From positions 43,577-107,576 of the forward strand of contig JAANBB010000098.1 of NCBI GenBank assembly GCA_014621425.1: a stretch of DNA of 64,000 nucleotides, in the 5' to 3' direction. This DNA is from Cylindrodendrum hubeiense (lineage: Eukaryota > Ascomycota > Sordariomycetes > Hypocreales > Nectriaceae). The translations under genes and the position numbers were made by a program. Positions 31,947 through 43,045 of this stretch are shown piece by piece. Below the pieces are notes generated by a model. It was not told the DNA's origin, did not search any database, and worked only from the letters and a program-made list of their open reading frames with translations. Numbering within the stretch: position 1 is the stretch's first letter; each line of letters starts with the position of its first letter.

Positions 31947-32821
31947 CTATTGTGGAGGAGGTAGGGGAATGACCTTCTTCTTCTTCTTGTCCTCGACAAG
32001 CTCAATGTGATCCTCAGGTATCTCCTTGTACTTTTCAACCAAAAACTCCTCGATCTCGGGGCTGACGTCGCCCTGCACCACAATCTCCTCTCCTCCGTTG
32101 GGAAGCTTGGCCACAGAGGACCCAGTCGCAAATTTCTTTCCGAGATCCTTGGCAACCTGGGGGATGAGTTAGCAAGTGCCACCTCTAAGGACAAACCGTG
32201 TCTTGCGGCTTTAAGTGGCCTACCTTCTTCAATTCCAGCCCGAACAACTCGAGGCCTATCACGGCCGTGACGTATTTCTTCTTGTTTCGCTCGATCCTCT
32301 TGATGGTGATGACGCTCTTGGCAAGCTTTTCAACCTGCTTGGCCTCGGCGGCCTCAGCCTTTGCCGTCTTCTTCTGGGCATCCTTTGCGGCTCGCTTCTG
32401 GGCCTCGACGGAGAGCGACGCGGTGGCAGCCTCTAGGGCCTCTGGGATGAGTGTTACTGGATGTTCAATCCTGGGGTGGTGTGTCTCGAAAGACCAGGGT
32501 TTTTCGCACCTGCGGACCAAATCCGGTCATACAAGACCGGTTCGTTCTTCTGTAGCCATTCCTGGCACTTTCTGACAGTGCCGCCATACTCGCAGTACTA
32601 CTTGGCCATCGTTAAGCTTCGGTGATGGGATTCGCGGGGGGGAATGTCATTTTTGGGGGAGCGAACCTCGGGGGGCAAAGTGCAAACTGGAACAAGTCAG
32701 TATTCGGTCAGTCACCGGGGGAGACTAACGAAACAAGTTCCGGTGAAAATTCAAACGTACCGCCGCAGTATACGACGTGTCGGCTCTGAGGCTCGGTGTC
32801 GGCTTGTTCTGTGTCTACCAT
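31947..32821 (-). CDS. TMA22: Translation factor Tma22 (DENR), SUI1 domain
   Basis: Five exons on the minus strand: 32761-32821, 32667-32686 (20 nt), 32510-32597, 32224-32441 and 31947-32156; 198 aa, the usual DENR size. The N-terminal zinc-binding part is assembled across four exons: [28 protein letters not shown], giving the conserved YCxxC...YC...C pattern. The middle is Ala/Lys-rich coiled coil. The C-terminal SUI1 domain has ITIKRIERNKKKYVTAVIGLE, then LKK-VAKDLGKKFATG and GEEIVVQGDV. With Tma20/MCT-1 it binds 40S subunits and acts in recycling and reinitiation. The 20-nt exon encodes VCTLPPE, including one zinc-ligand Cys, so it must be included for a working protein. Confidence 0.95.
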
Positions 32822-34430
32822 GGCGTATATGTGCAGACGTGGTGTAAGGGAAGCTCTTGGATGGCGAGACGCGTGCCAGATCGTCAACCCATGGCGGGGT
32901 AAAATTCATGGAGGGGCTTGCAGCGCTGCCAGCCCAGCAGCCAGCAAGCCCAGCGAGCACCGGCCGGGAGCGGAGCGGGTGTGGCGGGGCCGTTCCGGCC
33001 TGAGGCACAAGGGCGGCCAGGACCCGGTTCCTGTTTCTGTCTGAGGCACCGAGATCCATCTCACCCGCCCCAACTCCCCGAGTCTCCCCCCTAGTACCAA
33101 CCTCTTTCTGGACAGCGTCCGGAGCTGGCTAACCGCCGGCAACCCACTACGAACTACAGATTACACTGCAAAGCAGCGCGAACGCTATGGCAACCCTGCA
33201 GACGGGGGGCGCGCCGCGCATCTGCGTAGATGCACTTACCCGCCCGTTTTCATCAAGGGACTATTGATTCTGCCTCCGGTCTGATGGCACCTCCCAAAGC
33301 CGCCTTCCATGCCGGCGCTTGCTGCCTTCAGACGTCGATCGATGTGGCCGCCAGAACTGGCTCGGGCTCTTAGAAGCCATTTCCACCACCAGTTCTCGCC
33401 CCCACATCCGCCGCCCAAACACTCATGACATTCGAGACGTCAGCGAGCCGGCCACTCTAAGGCGGGCATGTTGCATGATTTGTATCAATTCACCGTTCTC
33501 ATCGTCCCGTCGTTCTGTCTAGTCATGCGTCCTAGCAGCTTTATCACAAGCTGGCGGCATCCTCGTGAACGGGACATGCGAGGCCAAGCAGCAGATAGCC
33601 GCCGGGAGAGCTCGCAACTCGACCATTGGCCAGACCCTGGTTCGCCAGGCCCAATCATCGGCCGTCACATTCGCAGCTTCGCGCGCGCCAGCCAGTCGCC
33701 ATGCTGCCCGGCCTTGCTACTCCATAACACCGCTGTCACCCAAATATAGAAGCACGGCTGCATCGCAATAGCCATGTTGATTGGATCGAGGCTTCAACTA
33801 GTTGGTCGATAGCGGACGCGGCCAGGACGGCTATGCAGCCCACCATCCCACATTCATCCACCCTCACGCACTTTCACGCACCTTCACCCGGCGCCGGCTG
33901 TGAGTTGGGCGCCGCCAGCATTGCCCAGTGCCATGCGCCCGCTCCCTGCTCGCCAGTCAGCTCCTTCTGGAGGCGCTGATGATGTCTGAACCAACCTCCA
34001 CTCTACTCCATGCGGCCAAGTCAGTCCAGGTCCGTCTCTGCATCGACCCACCAAGATGCGCTTGTGTGCGCATGGGTTCTTGACATGGCTTGTGGGTGCC
34101 ACCTGCGCAACTTGCAGCTGCGTGCCGCCCACTGGATATCCGCTCCTGGCCTCTCGCCCCGGCCTCTTTAAGACATGCCAGTCCCCGGCCGGAAGCCTTG
34201 CCTCTTGCTCCGCATTCACTTCTTCCCTCTCCAGCCGTTGTGCTGTGTCATTGCAAACCAATAATAGAGCTTTCGTTGATCGAAGCATACTGTCGTTTAT
34301 ACGTCTTAATACCCTGACGCCGGTCGTCATCACATCCATTACCGATACAACTAATACCCTTTTCGCCACTAGCATTGCGTCTTGTCGCTCGACTACAGTT
34401 TGATATTCAGGAATATCAGATATTCGCAAA
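32822..34430. other. 1.6-kb divergent intergenic region, TMA22 / methyltransferase-like gene
   Basis: No gene is supported. The region is GC-rich with several short overlapping frames lacking protein character. CA/TC-rich leader sequence precedes the ATG at 34431, including CATTCATCCACCCTCACGCACTTTCACGCACC-like tandem sequence near 33850-33890 (about 10-bp units). Confidence 0.5.
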
Positions 34431-37385
34431 ATGGCCGACACACTTCACACCCCCAGATACAACTCCCCGGAGTCTTCGCAGGCTCGAAGACAACGGCGGA
34501 ATCTTAATCCCATAATCGAGGAGGAAAGCGACGATGGACTGCTTCAAAATGCCAACAAGGGCCAACGGGGGAGGCGTGCGGAGCTGAAGATCGAGGCCTG
34601 GCTGTCTCCGATGAGCGATCACTTCCCAACTCCCCGAGGAATTCACTACCTTTCCGCTCCGGTCCTCCCGTCGTCTCCCTCTACCGATTCCGGTGCCGAC
34701 ACTTCTCCCACAACTTCCAGCAACCCTTGGAACCGCGCCAGCGTCGCTACCGAGGCCACTGAGTTCGAGGATCTCTACGATGTGTCGGAGGACGAGGATT
34801 CGATGGCCAGGCTCCCTAAGCGCATGTCATCTGTCAGGTCAAAGCAGGCCTCGTCCCGACAGCCTACTCCTTTGATTATCCCCGGGAGCCGCGGGAACTC
34901 CGTAGACTCGTGGTCTGCGGTTGACGGACTGAAGAAGTTGTCTTCTCCAGTGCCGCTCACTCCGTCTGTCCAGTTTCCCATGTCTCCAGCACAGGTGCAG
35001 TTCATGGACAAGCAACAAGCTACAGAGATCCCAACCATCTCGGCTCCTCCCTCGCTCGATGGCAGCTTGACTTCCGAGCAGCTCGCCGCCATGAGTGCCC
35101 CGCCAACTCCGATCATTGGAAATGACGAGGTCACCACCGAGGAGGCTTGGGCAGGCGTGCAGCTTCAGCCTGGTGCTCTAGCGACGCTCCAAGCCTTGTC
35201 GACTGGCGAAGAGGACCCTCATGAGCAGCCAGCTCAGGTCATCGAGATGCAGCAGCCTATGCCTGAGATGCAAGAAAGCAAGATTCGACTCGTGGGCATC
35301 CTCAAGCCGCTGGTCACTCAGGGAACGACCTTGGCCCAAAACGAGCATCGCCAATCACTCGCTGGTTTGACAAGGCTCGACATTCCGTCACCTGGAGGTT
35401 TCTTCTCCGGCCTCTCTCCCCGGACTCGAAACACCTGGCACATGCCTTCCAAGTCCCCCGAGGATCAACCCCCTCCCACCTCTACGACTGCTGAGCAGTT
35501 CTACAGGTGCCCCTGGAACGCGAATGCCAACTCCCCGGTCCCGCTTGTCCCCATGCGCAAGGACAACGCCGAGGATTTCTACAGGAACGTCAAATTTACT
35601 CCCGCTCCGACCGAGCCGCAAGTCGTTGAGCAGGTTCTCGAGTTTTTCGAGGATGACTTCTCTGATGATATGCCCACTGCTCGCCCCGTCATTGCGCACA
35701 AGAACACCGACTCCTCCACCGAGACCCTCAAGGCCCCTGCTTCTCCGGATGTCGAGGACGCTCCGGCCGAGATTGTTGTTGACTACGACCCCAACTATGC
35801 TCGAAAGCAACAACAGGAGGCTCTTGGAAATCTTGATCGCACTGAGCTGTGGCTCATGGCTCAGCGATCCTATCTCCGACCCATTGACGATGACGCTTCC
35901 GAGGATGATGGCGCTTTGGACACCATCGCCGAAGTCAACGAGGACGAGGACATCAAGGAAGCCAAGGCCGAGCCTCTCCCTGAGTCCAAGCCTGAGCAAG
36001 CTCTCGTTCTCAAGAAGACGGTCCGCTTCTCCAACCTCATCTCCGCTTCCGACCAGCCAAAGCGTCTTCCCTCGATGCTTTTGCGCCAGGAGTCGGCTTA
36101 CTACCGTGCCTTTCAAGACTACATCATCCGGACTCAGCGCCAGGACGTGTTTGTTCAGCAGCTTGCCCGCTTCGAAGCCCTTCAGGGACAGCGAGTCTCG
36201 CTTCGCGACTCTCACCGCAACCAGCTCCTCGGCAAGTACCAGCTCAGCGTCGTTCCCCTATCTGCCAAGAAGCGACTCAGCTCCAATGTCGCCCGTGGCG
36301 ATGACAACTTGACCGACGACCCCGAGAAGCTGCGACATGAGAAGGAGGTCGAGGCCATGAATCAGATGACCGTCTCTGCCTGGCACGTCGCTGCCATCAA
36401 GATGCTCAATGGTGGCCGTCTGATTTCCGCCCCGGTCACCAAGCGCCTCGCTCGCCTCTCGCGCATGGCTCCCGGCAAGGACGGCATGACTCGCGATCGC
36501 GCGAGGATCCTTGATCTTGGTGGACAGTCCGCTTGTGACTGGGCGTGGCACTGTGCCCTCCAGTTCCCCAACACCAAGGTCTACACTGTCACCACCAAGA
36601 CCATCCGCCAGCTCTCCAACGCCAACATCCGAGGCCCACCCAACCACCGCCAGGTTGCTGTTGAGCGATTGAGTCGCCTCCCATTTGCGGACAACCAGTT
36701 CGACCTCGTCTCCGCTAGGGAGCTTCATAGCATCCTCAAGTTGTTTGGCGAGAACGGCGAGGATGAGTGGGACAGCTGTCTCAAGGAGTGCATGCGCGTG
36801 CTGAAGCCTGGTGGCTACCTCGAGTTTTCGCTCCTTGATTCGGATATCATCAACGCTGGCCCAGTCGGCCTTGCCAAGAGCGTGGAGTTTGGCTTCTCCC
36901 TCAAGACTCTCGGCTACGACCCCAACCCGACTAAGCTGTGGCTAGGCCGCCTGGCTCGAGCTGGCTTCCAGGATGTCCGACGTGCCTGGATGTGCCTGCC
37001 CATGGGTGCCAAGCGAAACATTCACAAGCCTCCCACGCCACCCCTGAGGGAGAGCCCCAATGGTCAGGATGTGAAGACCTGCCAGCTCAACGCCATTACC
37101 ATGGGAAGCAGTGATGACATCGCAAACGTGTGCAGCATTGTTGGCGGATGGAGTTGGGAGCGATGGCTCCTTCGATGCGAGATGGAGAAGGTCTCGGGCG
37201 AGTTGCGACTTGCCGACACGGTGACTGCCGGTACTGCCATAGAGGAAGCTGGCAAGTGCCTCGAGGGCGTCCCGGCTGTGATTGAGGAGGGCCGAAACTG
37301 CAAGGCCGCATTCAGGATGCTGAACGGCTATGCCAGAAAGCCCAAGGCTGGCACTGAGGTTATTCAGATTGCTCTGGGTAACTAA
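34431..37385 (+). CDS. Large fungal protein with C-terminal SAM-methyltransferase-like domain
   Basis: Single exon, 984 aa. Residues 1 to about 640 are mostly low complexity, with acidic blocks (SEDEDSMA, FFEDDFSDDMP, DDDASEDDGALD) and many Ser/Pro sites; this part looks disordered. From about 690 a class I methyltransferase fold can be followed: ILDLGGQSACDWAW (motif I position), KVYTVTT, LPFADNQFDLVSARELHSIL (motif II/III), and CMRVLKPGGYLEFSLLD. The Gly-rich loop reads LGGQSAC instead of the usual GxGxG, so SAM binding may be altered or lost. I do not recognise an established gene name. Such N-terminally extended methyltransferase-like proteins are widespread in ascomycetes but uncharacterised as far as I know. 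Confidence 0.85.
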   Translation: MADTLHTPRYNSPESSQARRQRRNLNPIIEEESDDGLLQNANKGQRGRRAELKIEAWLSPMSDHFPTPRGIHYLSAPVLPSSPSTDSGADTSPTTSSNPWNRASVATEATEFEDLYDVSEDEDSMARLPKRMSSVRSKQASSRQPTPLIIPGSRGNSVDSWSAVDGLKKLSSPVPLTPSVQFPMSPAQVQFMDKQQATEIPTISAPPSLDGSLTSEQLAAMSAPPTPIIGNDEVTTEEAWAGVQLQPGALATLQALSTGEEDPHEQPAQVIEMQQPMPEMQESKIRLVGILKPLVTQGTTLAQNEHRQSLAGLTRLDIPSPGGFFSGLSPRTRNTWHMPSKSPEDQPPPTSTTAEQFYRCPWNANANSPVPLVPMRKDNAEDFYRNVKFTPAPTEPQVVEQVLEFFEDDFSDDMPTARPVIAHKNTDSSTETLKAPASPDVEDAPAEIVVDYDPNYARKQQQEALGNLDRTELWLMAQRSYLRPIDDDASEDDGALDTIAEVNEDEDIKEAKAEPLPESKPEQALVLKKTVRFSNLISASDQPKRLPSMLLRQESAYYRAFQDYIIRTQRQDVFVQQLARFEALQGQRVSLRDSHRNQLLGKYQLSVVPLSAKKRLSSNVARGDDNLTDDPEKLRHEKEVEAMNQMTVSAWHVAAIKMLNGGRLISAPVTKRLARLSRMAPGKDGMTRDRARILDLGGQSACDWAWHCALQFPNTKVYTVTTKTIRQLSNANIRGPPNHRQVAVERLSRLPFADNQFDLVSARELHSILKLFGENGEDEWDSCLKECMRVLKPGGYLEFSLLDSDIINAGPVGLAKSVEFGFSLKTLGYDPNPTKLWLGRLARAGFQDVRRAWMCLPMGAKRNIHKPPTPPLRESPNGQDVKTCQLNAITMGSSDDIANVCSIVGGWSWERWLLRCEMEKVSGELRLADTVTAGTAIEEAGKCLEGVPAVIEEGRNCKAAFRMLNGYARKPKAGTEVIQIALGN

Positions 37386-38324
37386 GGGGCAAACGGAGTT
37401 TGACACTCCTGGGGGATCTCTTTTGTTCATCTGCACACACTCTCAATATTATATGTAGAGATGGTTGATTGTTTGGGGTACATAGGATGAGGGCGAATGG
37501 GGCCATGAGCGGGTAATGTCCTTTACGTTGATGGAGGCTTAACGATCATGCACTCGTTCTGGGTAGATACCCTTTGGTTGGCGAACGGGTTTTGGATACC
37601 ATGTCATGTATATGCGGTAGTTGTTGGTGATAATGCGGAGCAGGATGTCCTTGGTACAAGGACTTCAATTTCAATACACACTTAGCTGTGATCAACGAGC
37701 AAGACCAGTGTGAAGATTTCAATGCGATTGTTGATGTGGTGATACAGAACAAGTTCAGTGGAACTAATAACCATACCACCGAATCCTACGGAGGGTAGGT
37801 CTGAGTCGGCTGAGGAGCCGATTTTGGTTGATGTAACACAAAGGTTCAATTGGTAGGAAGTTTCAAACGAATAGGTCGAACAAGGATCGACCGATATCAA
37901 CTCGGCCTGCACGGTTCGTATCTTATTGTTTTGTAGAAACTCTCCATAATCAGTATTGGTTAAAAAAGAAGTATGACTAAATAAGTAAAGAATAAAATAG
38001 CCATACCACCAATTAATAAATATCATTGTAACCCTACATCATTCATGCCTTTCGGGACAAGGTATTCCATTGAGGAGAAATGGCCTTGCTGGGATAGGCT
38101 GTAGGGTAGGCCCTTCGGCATTGGCGGGTGGAGACATCAGAGCACACCGGGGGTGGGTCACGACACGGGAACCGCCGACACTGGAAAAAACGGGACCCAT
38201 CAACGACAGCTTCATCGAGCAGCTCCAACGCCATCACTTCGCCGAGCCCACGACCGACAAAACCCGTCACTCCCGGCATCTCGACTCGAATTCAGGTCGC
38301 ACACCTCCACAAAAACAACTCAGA
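37386..38324. other. AT-rich intergenic region upstream of PHB2
   Basis: 939 bases with no gene. From about 37540 to 38040 it is clearly AT-richer than its surroundings, with A/T runs and no long frame. The last 150 bases are a C/A-rich leader. Confidence 0.55.
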
Positions 38325-39363
38325 ATGTCACAGAACAACTGGCAGGAGGAGGCCATGCGCCGTCTTCGCCAGATGCAGCAGACCGGCGGCCGAGGTGGCG
38401 GCCCTCAGATGCCCCGAGCAGCTGGTGGTGCCCTCATCGGCGGCATTTTGCTGGCCGGCGGCGCCATGCTGCTGTCCAACTCGCTCTTCAACGTCGACGG
38501 TGGTCAGCGAGCCATCAAGTACCAGAGGCTCAACGGCGTGAGCAAGGAGATCTACAACGAAGGTGAGGAGGCAACCTCGGAGGAGCCGGGACGAAGGGCA
38601 TTCCAGCTAACTGGCGGTTCCTAGGAACGCACATCAACATCCCCTGGTTCGAGACCCCGATCGTTTACGACGTGCGAGCGAAGCCGCGCAATGTGGCCTC
38701 GTTGACCGGCACCAAGGATCTGCAGATGGTCAACATCACCTGCCGTGTGCTTTCCCGACCCCAGATCGAGGCTCTGCCCCAGATCTACCGAACACTGGGC
38801 GTGGACTACGACGAGCGAGTGCTGCCCTCTATCGTCAACGAGGTGTTGAAGAGCGTCGTTGCCCAGTTTAACGCTAGCCAGCTGATCACTCAGCGAGAGA
38901 TGGTCGCCAGGTTGGTGCGAGAGAACCTCTCTCGACGAGCTGCGAAATTCAACATCCTCCTTGACGATGTCTCCCTGACTGTATGAGTTCCCATGGTGGC
39001 GAACGATTCTCCCGAACTATCCGGCTAACCTGGCAATAGCACCTCGCCTTCTCCCCCGAATTCACCGCCGCCGTCGAAGCCAAGCAGGTCGCCCAGCAGG
39101 AGGCTCAGCGCGCTGCCTTCATCGTCGACAAGGCCCGACAGGAGAAGCAGGCCATGGTTGTCAAGGCGCAGGGTGAGGCGCGCTCTGCCGAGCTGATTGG
39201 TGATGCCATCAAGAAGAACAAGGCGTATGTGGAGCTCAAGAAGATTGAGAACGCCCGTCTCATCGCCCAGCAAATGCAGGAGTCCGGCTCCAAGAACCGG
39301 CTGCTACTGGACTCTGAGGGCCTGGGTCTCAACGTGTTTGAGATGACCGAGAAAAGAGAGTAG
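38325..39363 (+). CDS. PHB2: Prohibitin-2
   Basis: Exons 38325-38562, 38625-38980 and 39040-39363, in phase; 305 aa. An N-terminal uncleaved membrane anchor is seen at about residues 33-54 ([22 protein letters not shown]). The PHB domain follows: [77 protein letters not shown]. The C-terminal coiled coil contains [20 protein letters not shown]. With Phb1 it forms ring complexes in the mitochondrial inner membrane that regulate the m-AAA protease and cristae. The start matches fungal Phb2 proteins with a short Gly/Met/Gln-rich head. Confidence 0.97.
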
Positions 39364-40034
39364 TGGTGAAGTGGGATGGAAAACGGATAGGGATAAGGGA
39401 ATGGCTGTGTCCCGGGGTTTGCTACAAATCTCCACTGTATGTTTACCGCGAGGATGGAATGTATAATAGGAATACCAGGTAGAAAAGATTAACTGCCTAA
39501 TCCAACCTTCATGAAATGTCCTGGCGTACAGCTGCCTTGAGATGAGGGAGATGAGGATGCCGAGGTAGTTGCGTGTGTTTCGTAGGCATCCGTTCCGTGA
39601 ACAACTGAGCCAACACCTGCTTCAGGGTGAGCGTCGCCCTCGACACGGTCATGAGCAGGTCGAGGCTGTTCAGCATTCAAAAGAACAAGCGATGCTCATT
39701 TTGTTACTAGAATATTTATTTCGTTTGTGGCCTCCTGGAGTCGAGCCGATTCATCGCTATTTTGCTGTATTCCTTGGTCATCACGTTATGCCTACTGACT
39801 GCATCCTAGCTCCATCCCGCTTCCGTGCAAGCCGCCCCTCATCGACCAACCAACCCCACCATCAATCAGTCAGCCCAACCCACCGTCGCTGCCTCCACGC
39901 ATCAGCCTTGCGCACCGCATCTTCCACTTGTACGACACCTCCGACGTCTCAACGCCAAGCTTCACTCCCGAAGCAGAACTCCGCCTTACCAGAATCGATA
40001 CGAAGTTGCTGCACCCGCAGTCCCAACCGCCACC
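39364..40034. other. Intergenic region between PHB2 and RUB1
   Basis: 671 bases with no gene. The half next to RUB1 (about 39820-40030) is a C/A-rich leader with repeated CAACC/CAATC sequence. Nothing else is recognised. Confidence 0.5.
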
Positions 40035-40518
40035 ATGTTGATCAAGTGCGTTGAATCATGACCGCCGGCGAGACGGCCGGCCCGCCGCAAGCGGAATGAT
40101 CGAGCTAACAGCTGCCTTGCAGGGTCCGAACACTGACCGGCAAGGAGATTGAGCTCGACATCGAGATGGACTACAAGGTATTTCACGAATCGCCCTATCG
40201 GACGATGAAACTGGGCATCTGGGATTAACCGCCATGGCAGGTCTCGCAGATCAAGGAGAAGGTCGAGGAGAAGGAGGGCATCCCCCCCGTTCAGCAGCGT
40301 CTGATCCACGGTGGCAAGCAAATGTACGAGTCGACCAGCTCCCCAGCTCCCCATATTTAACCCTCACGGATATATATCCCGCTAGGCGGACAACTGGAGC
40401 TGACTGAACAAACCATCGCAGGACCGACGACAAGACCGCCGCCGAGTACAACCTCGTCGCTGGCGACACCCTGCATCTCGTCCTTGCCCTTAGGGGGGGA
40501 CGATCCATGGCGTGCTGA
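40035..40518 (+). CDS. RUB1: Ubiquitin-like modifier NEDD8/Rub1
   Basis: Four exons: 40035-40045 (11 nt), 40123-40177, 40241-40323 and 40422-40518; 81 aa, the size of human NEDD8. The sequence is [76 protein letters not shown], then a tail RSMAC. Ala72 (LALRGG) distinguishes it from ubiquitin, which has Arg72 (LRLRGG), and fits Rub1/NEDD8. The mature form ends at Gly76, so the last five residues must be removed by a C-terminal hydrolase before conjugation to cullins. No exon exceeds 97 nt, so an ORF scan would miss the gene. Confidence 0.97.
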
Positions 40519-41153
40519 AAGGGTGCCGGATACACGCTCGACGATCGAACCCCGACGGATCGAGGAATGAAGAGAAAGAGATAGTGGGGGGACGACGAAA
40601 CGCGGAGGCTGCATTTCCGGGCGTTGGGCGGGACGACATTCGCGATATTTGCGCACGCATAACGAAAGCTGTGTGTCTCAGACTCATGCAGAGATGATCG
40701 ATAGCTTGCAAGGTTAAAACGGGACCGCTTCTGTGCTGCTTTTCGTGTGATTATATTTCGGTCGTCCGCACGGATTAATGATACCCTAAGACTTGCCTGA
40801 ATCAGTTGGTTATGATGCGACTTCCAGTATCTCGTGTTCAAGTTCGCAGCTAGCTCTATATCAAATTATAGGTGTCTCTCTGCACTGCCGACTATAGGTT
40901 GAGTCTCCGTAAACATAATATCGCCAACATGCTACTTTCTCCTGTTCCCATGCCCATGCCCATACCCAGACTGCTCTCCGTCACACATATATATGCCTAC
41001 CCAGGCTAGTTTTCAGATATTTGTTATCCGCTTCCCAATGCTACAAGACTCCTCCAGCGTAACCGCCCGAAACTAGCGAAACCAGAGAAAAACGCCTCCC
41101 GACAGTTACCCAAGGGTTGGGTGCAATGCCAAACACGCCTCCCTGTTGAGGCC
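40519..41153. other. Convergent spacer between RUB1 and ELA1
   Basis: 635 bases with no gene. Contains CCCATGCCCATGCCCATACCC, a short 6-bp repeat, near 40947-40967. Otherwise 3' flanking sequence. Confidence 0.5.
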
Positions 41154-42350
41154 TCAAGCCCTCTTTTTGCGCTTCATAAAGATATCCACGGCCTTCCTCT
41201 TGCGCGGCCGTGCGTCCAGCGGTGCTGCGACCTCCGGGGTAGGCGGTGGTGAGGATTCAGGGTCCGGTGCTGGCGGCGGCGAAGTTTGAGCGCGCGGGAG
41301 ACGCTGAACCGGCTTGGGAGGCTCGGATGATGGTGCAGGCCTCGAAGGTCCAGCGGTGCTTGGTGATGATGCGGAGGATCTGTAGCTGTTGGATAGAACC
41401 CCTGGACGCTTGGTGGTGGTGCCCCTCGGCGCGGAACTCGTCGAAGAGGATACATAACTCTTAGTGGATATGCTCGACGACGGTCCTGTCGATCTCTTCT
41501 TGAGTAGCGATGTGGCGGATGCCTTTGCGAACGACTTTGGGGGCGGAGCCCGAGGTGGAGGCGGTTCTTCGTCATCGAATAGTTCTTCGTTGTCGTCATC
41601 ATCCTCAGAGTCTGAGATGAAGGTTGCTCGCTCCTCGTGCTCTATGACGGCGGAAGATGGCTCTGAAAGCTTGGGAACTGCTCGAAAAACGGGTTGAGCT
41701 GCCCTTCGGTAGTCGTTGACCATGGCCGCAGGGGCTTTGTTTGGCCGGGATAGGGCTGCTGAACCTCGAACCGGCCGAGACAGTGCTCCGTGGATGCTGG
41801 CAATCTCCTTGACCTCGCGTCGCACCTTTCTCATGACGCTGGCACCATTGGCCGTCTTGGTGCGACTGCCTCTGGCAAAAGCGAGAGTGGTGGTAGTGGT
41901 GTCCCGTGGCCCTCCCCATGGTCGCTTGGGACCTCCAACGCGAGGCAGAAGCTTCCTATCCACGATTCTGCTGGTGTTCAAAATCTTATTCTGCCGGAGA
42001 CCGGCCAGCGCATTCATGAGCTTCGCCTCGCTCTCCTGAAGGGCGTGGTCGTGGTCCTTCTTGTATTTTTCCCACACGCGGTACCACTTCTTGGGGTTCT
42101 GGGGCTTGTAGGCCTTCGACTTGTACTCCATGGGGAACTCGCGCTCGATGATCTTGAGCCAGATCTCACCCGTCTCTCCATCGACCTGGGGGGAGTTGAG
42201 CTCGATCTGGCGCAGCTGATGCGCGTTGTCAACCTTGAGGAGGATGTTGCGGACGTTTTCGTAGGGGAGGTAGTCGCCGACGCTCTCGAGTTCGCGGATG
42301 TTCTTGATGCAAGCCGCGGTGGCGAGCTCCATCAAGGACTTGACGCCCAT
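41154..42350 (-). CDS. ELA1: Elongin-A family protein
   Basis: Single exon, 398 aa. The N-terminus carries the BC-box SLMELATAACIKNI, which binds Elongin C, followed by the rest of the Elongin-A domain to about residue 120 (LKVDNAHQLRQIELNSPQV, WLKIIEREFPMEYKSK, PKKWYRVWEKYKKDHD). The remainder is low complexity, rich in Ser, Pro and acidic residues, and ends in a basic cluster KAVDIFMKRKKRA that may be a nuclear signal. In yeast Ela1-Elc1-Cul3 ubiquitinates stalled, monoubiquitinated RNA polymerase II. The gene is divergent from TFIIF-beta, another RNA polymerase II factor. Confidence 0.93.
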   Translation of the reverse strand: MGVKSLMELATAACIKNIRELESVGDYLPYENVRNILLKVDNAHQLRQIELNSPQVDGETGEIWLKIIEREFPMEYKSKAYKPQNPKKWYRVWEKYKKDHDHALQESEAKLMNALAGLRQNKILNTSRIVDRKLLPRVGGPKRPWGGPRDTTTTTLAFARGSRTKTANGASVMRKVRREVKEIASIHGALSRPVRGSAALSRPNKAPAAMVNDYRRAAQPVFRAVPKLSEPSSAVIEHEERATFISDSEDDDDNEELFDDEEPPPPRAPPPKSFAKASATSLLKKRSTGPSSSISTKSYVSSSTSSAPRGTTTKRPGVLSNSYRSSASSPSTAGPSRPAPSSEPPKPVQRLPRAQTSPPPAPDPESSPPPTPEVAAPLDARPRKRKAVDIFMKRKKRA

Positions 42351-43045
42351 CTTGGCGAGTCGATTCGGGGGTGTGGCGGGAGGGATTGGATGTGGTTGTG
42401 AATCAGCGCGATGGATTTGGTGTCTTTAAGCCGACGGTCTCGCAGCTTGGATGCAGATGACCAGGGTAGAGTTGGAGTAGGATGCTGACGGGTTCATGGT
42501 CTCGGGATTAGGCGATGGAGAAACAATAAGGCCGGGAAATAGTATAGGAGTCGGGGAGGGAGAAGACCGGGATGAGGTTATCCATCCGGGCTTTAATGTC
42601 ACAAGTTCATTCTTGTCTGGTCGAGCCTCGTTGTCGAGACTCGAGAGGATGGAGGGTGGGCATTCGAGAGTCCAGAAGACAAAGGGCGCTGGACTACTAC
42701 TGGGTACGTACATACCTGGAGAAACACGCTATTCCTAACGGGGTGCAATGTTTAAGCCACATCGGGGCTAGTGTTACTCGCCGACAGTGGAAGCTCGCCT
42801 GGCCCGTGCACATATCCTCTTGGACTGTGGACTCTCCAGCTCCATTTCGTCACTGCAGCCTTAAGGACTTCCCTCAGTCAGGCCTCTGACTTCTCGCTTC
42901 TTTGTTCATCGCCAATCCTCACGCGCACGCCGTTTCTCCCACGCTCTCTCTATCGCACACGCCAGACCCGATCCTCTACTCCTCAGCGGAACTCCAGAGT
43001 GTCTGGTTCGAGTCGCACACTCGCTACAAACACCCATCACCCACC
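42351..43045. promoter_or_regulatory. Divergent promoter region, ELA1 / TFG2
   Basis: 695 bases between two divergent RNA polymerase II-related genes. The TFG2 side (42890-43045) is a C-rich leader. No specific element is recognised. Confidence 0.5.

Noticed and set aside
32900..34400. Possible genes between TMA22 and the methyltransferase-like gene
   Set aside because: Frames of 60-185 codons exist on both strands but are Arg/Pro/Ser-rich, overlap each other and show no family signature or intron signals.
35388..36215. 275-codon antisense frame and 262-codon plus-strand frame (35524-36312) inside the methyltransferase-like gene
   Set aside because: Off-frame readings of a long exon; neither has domain features.
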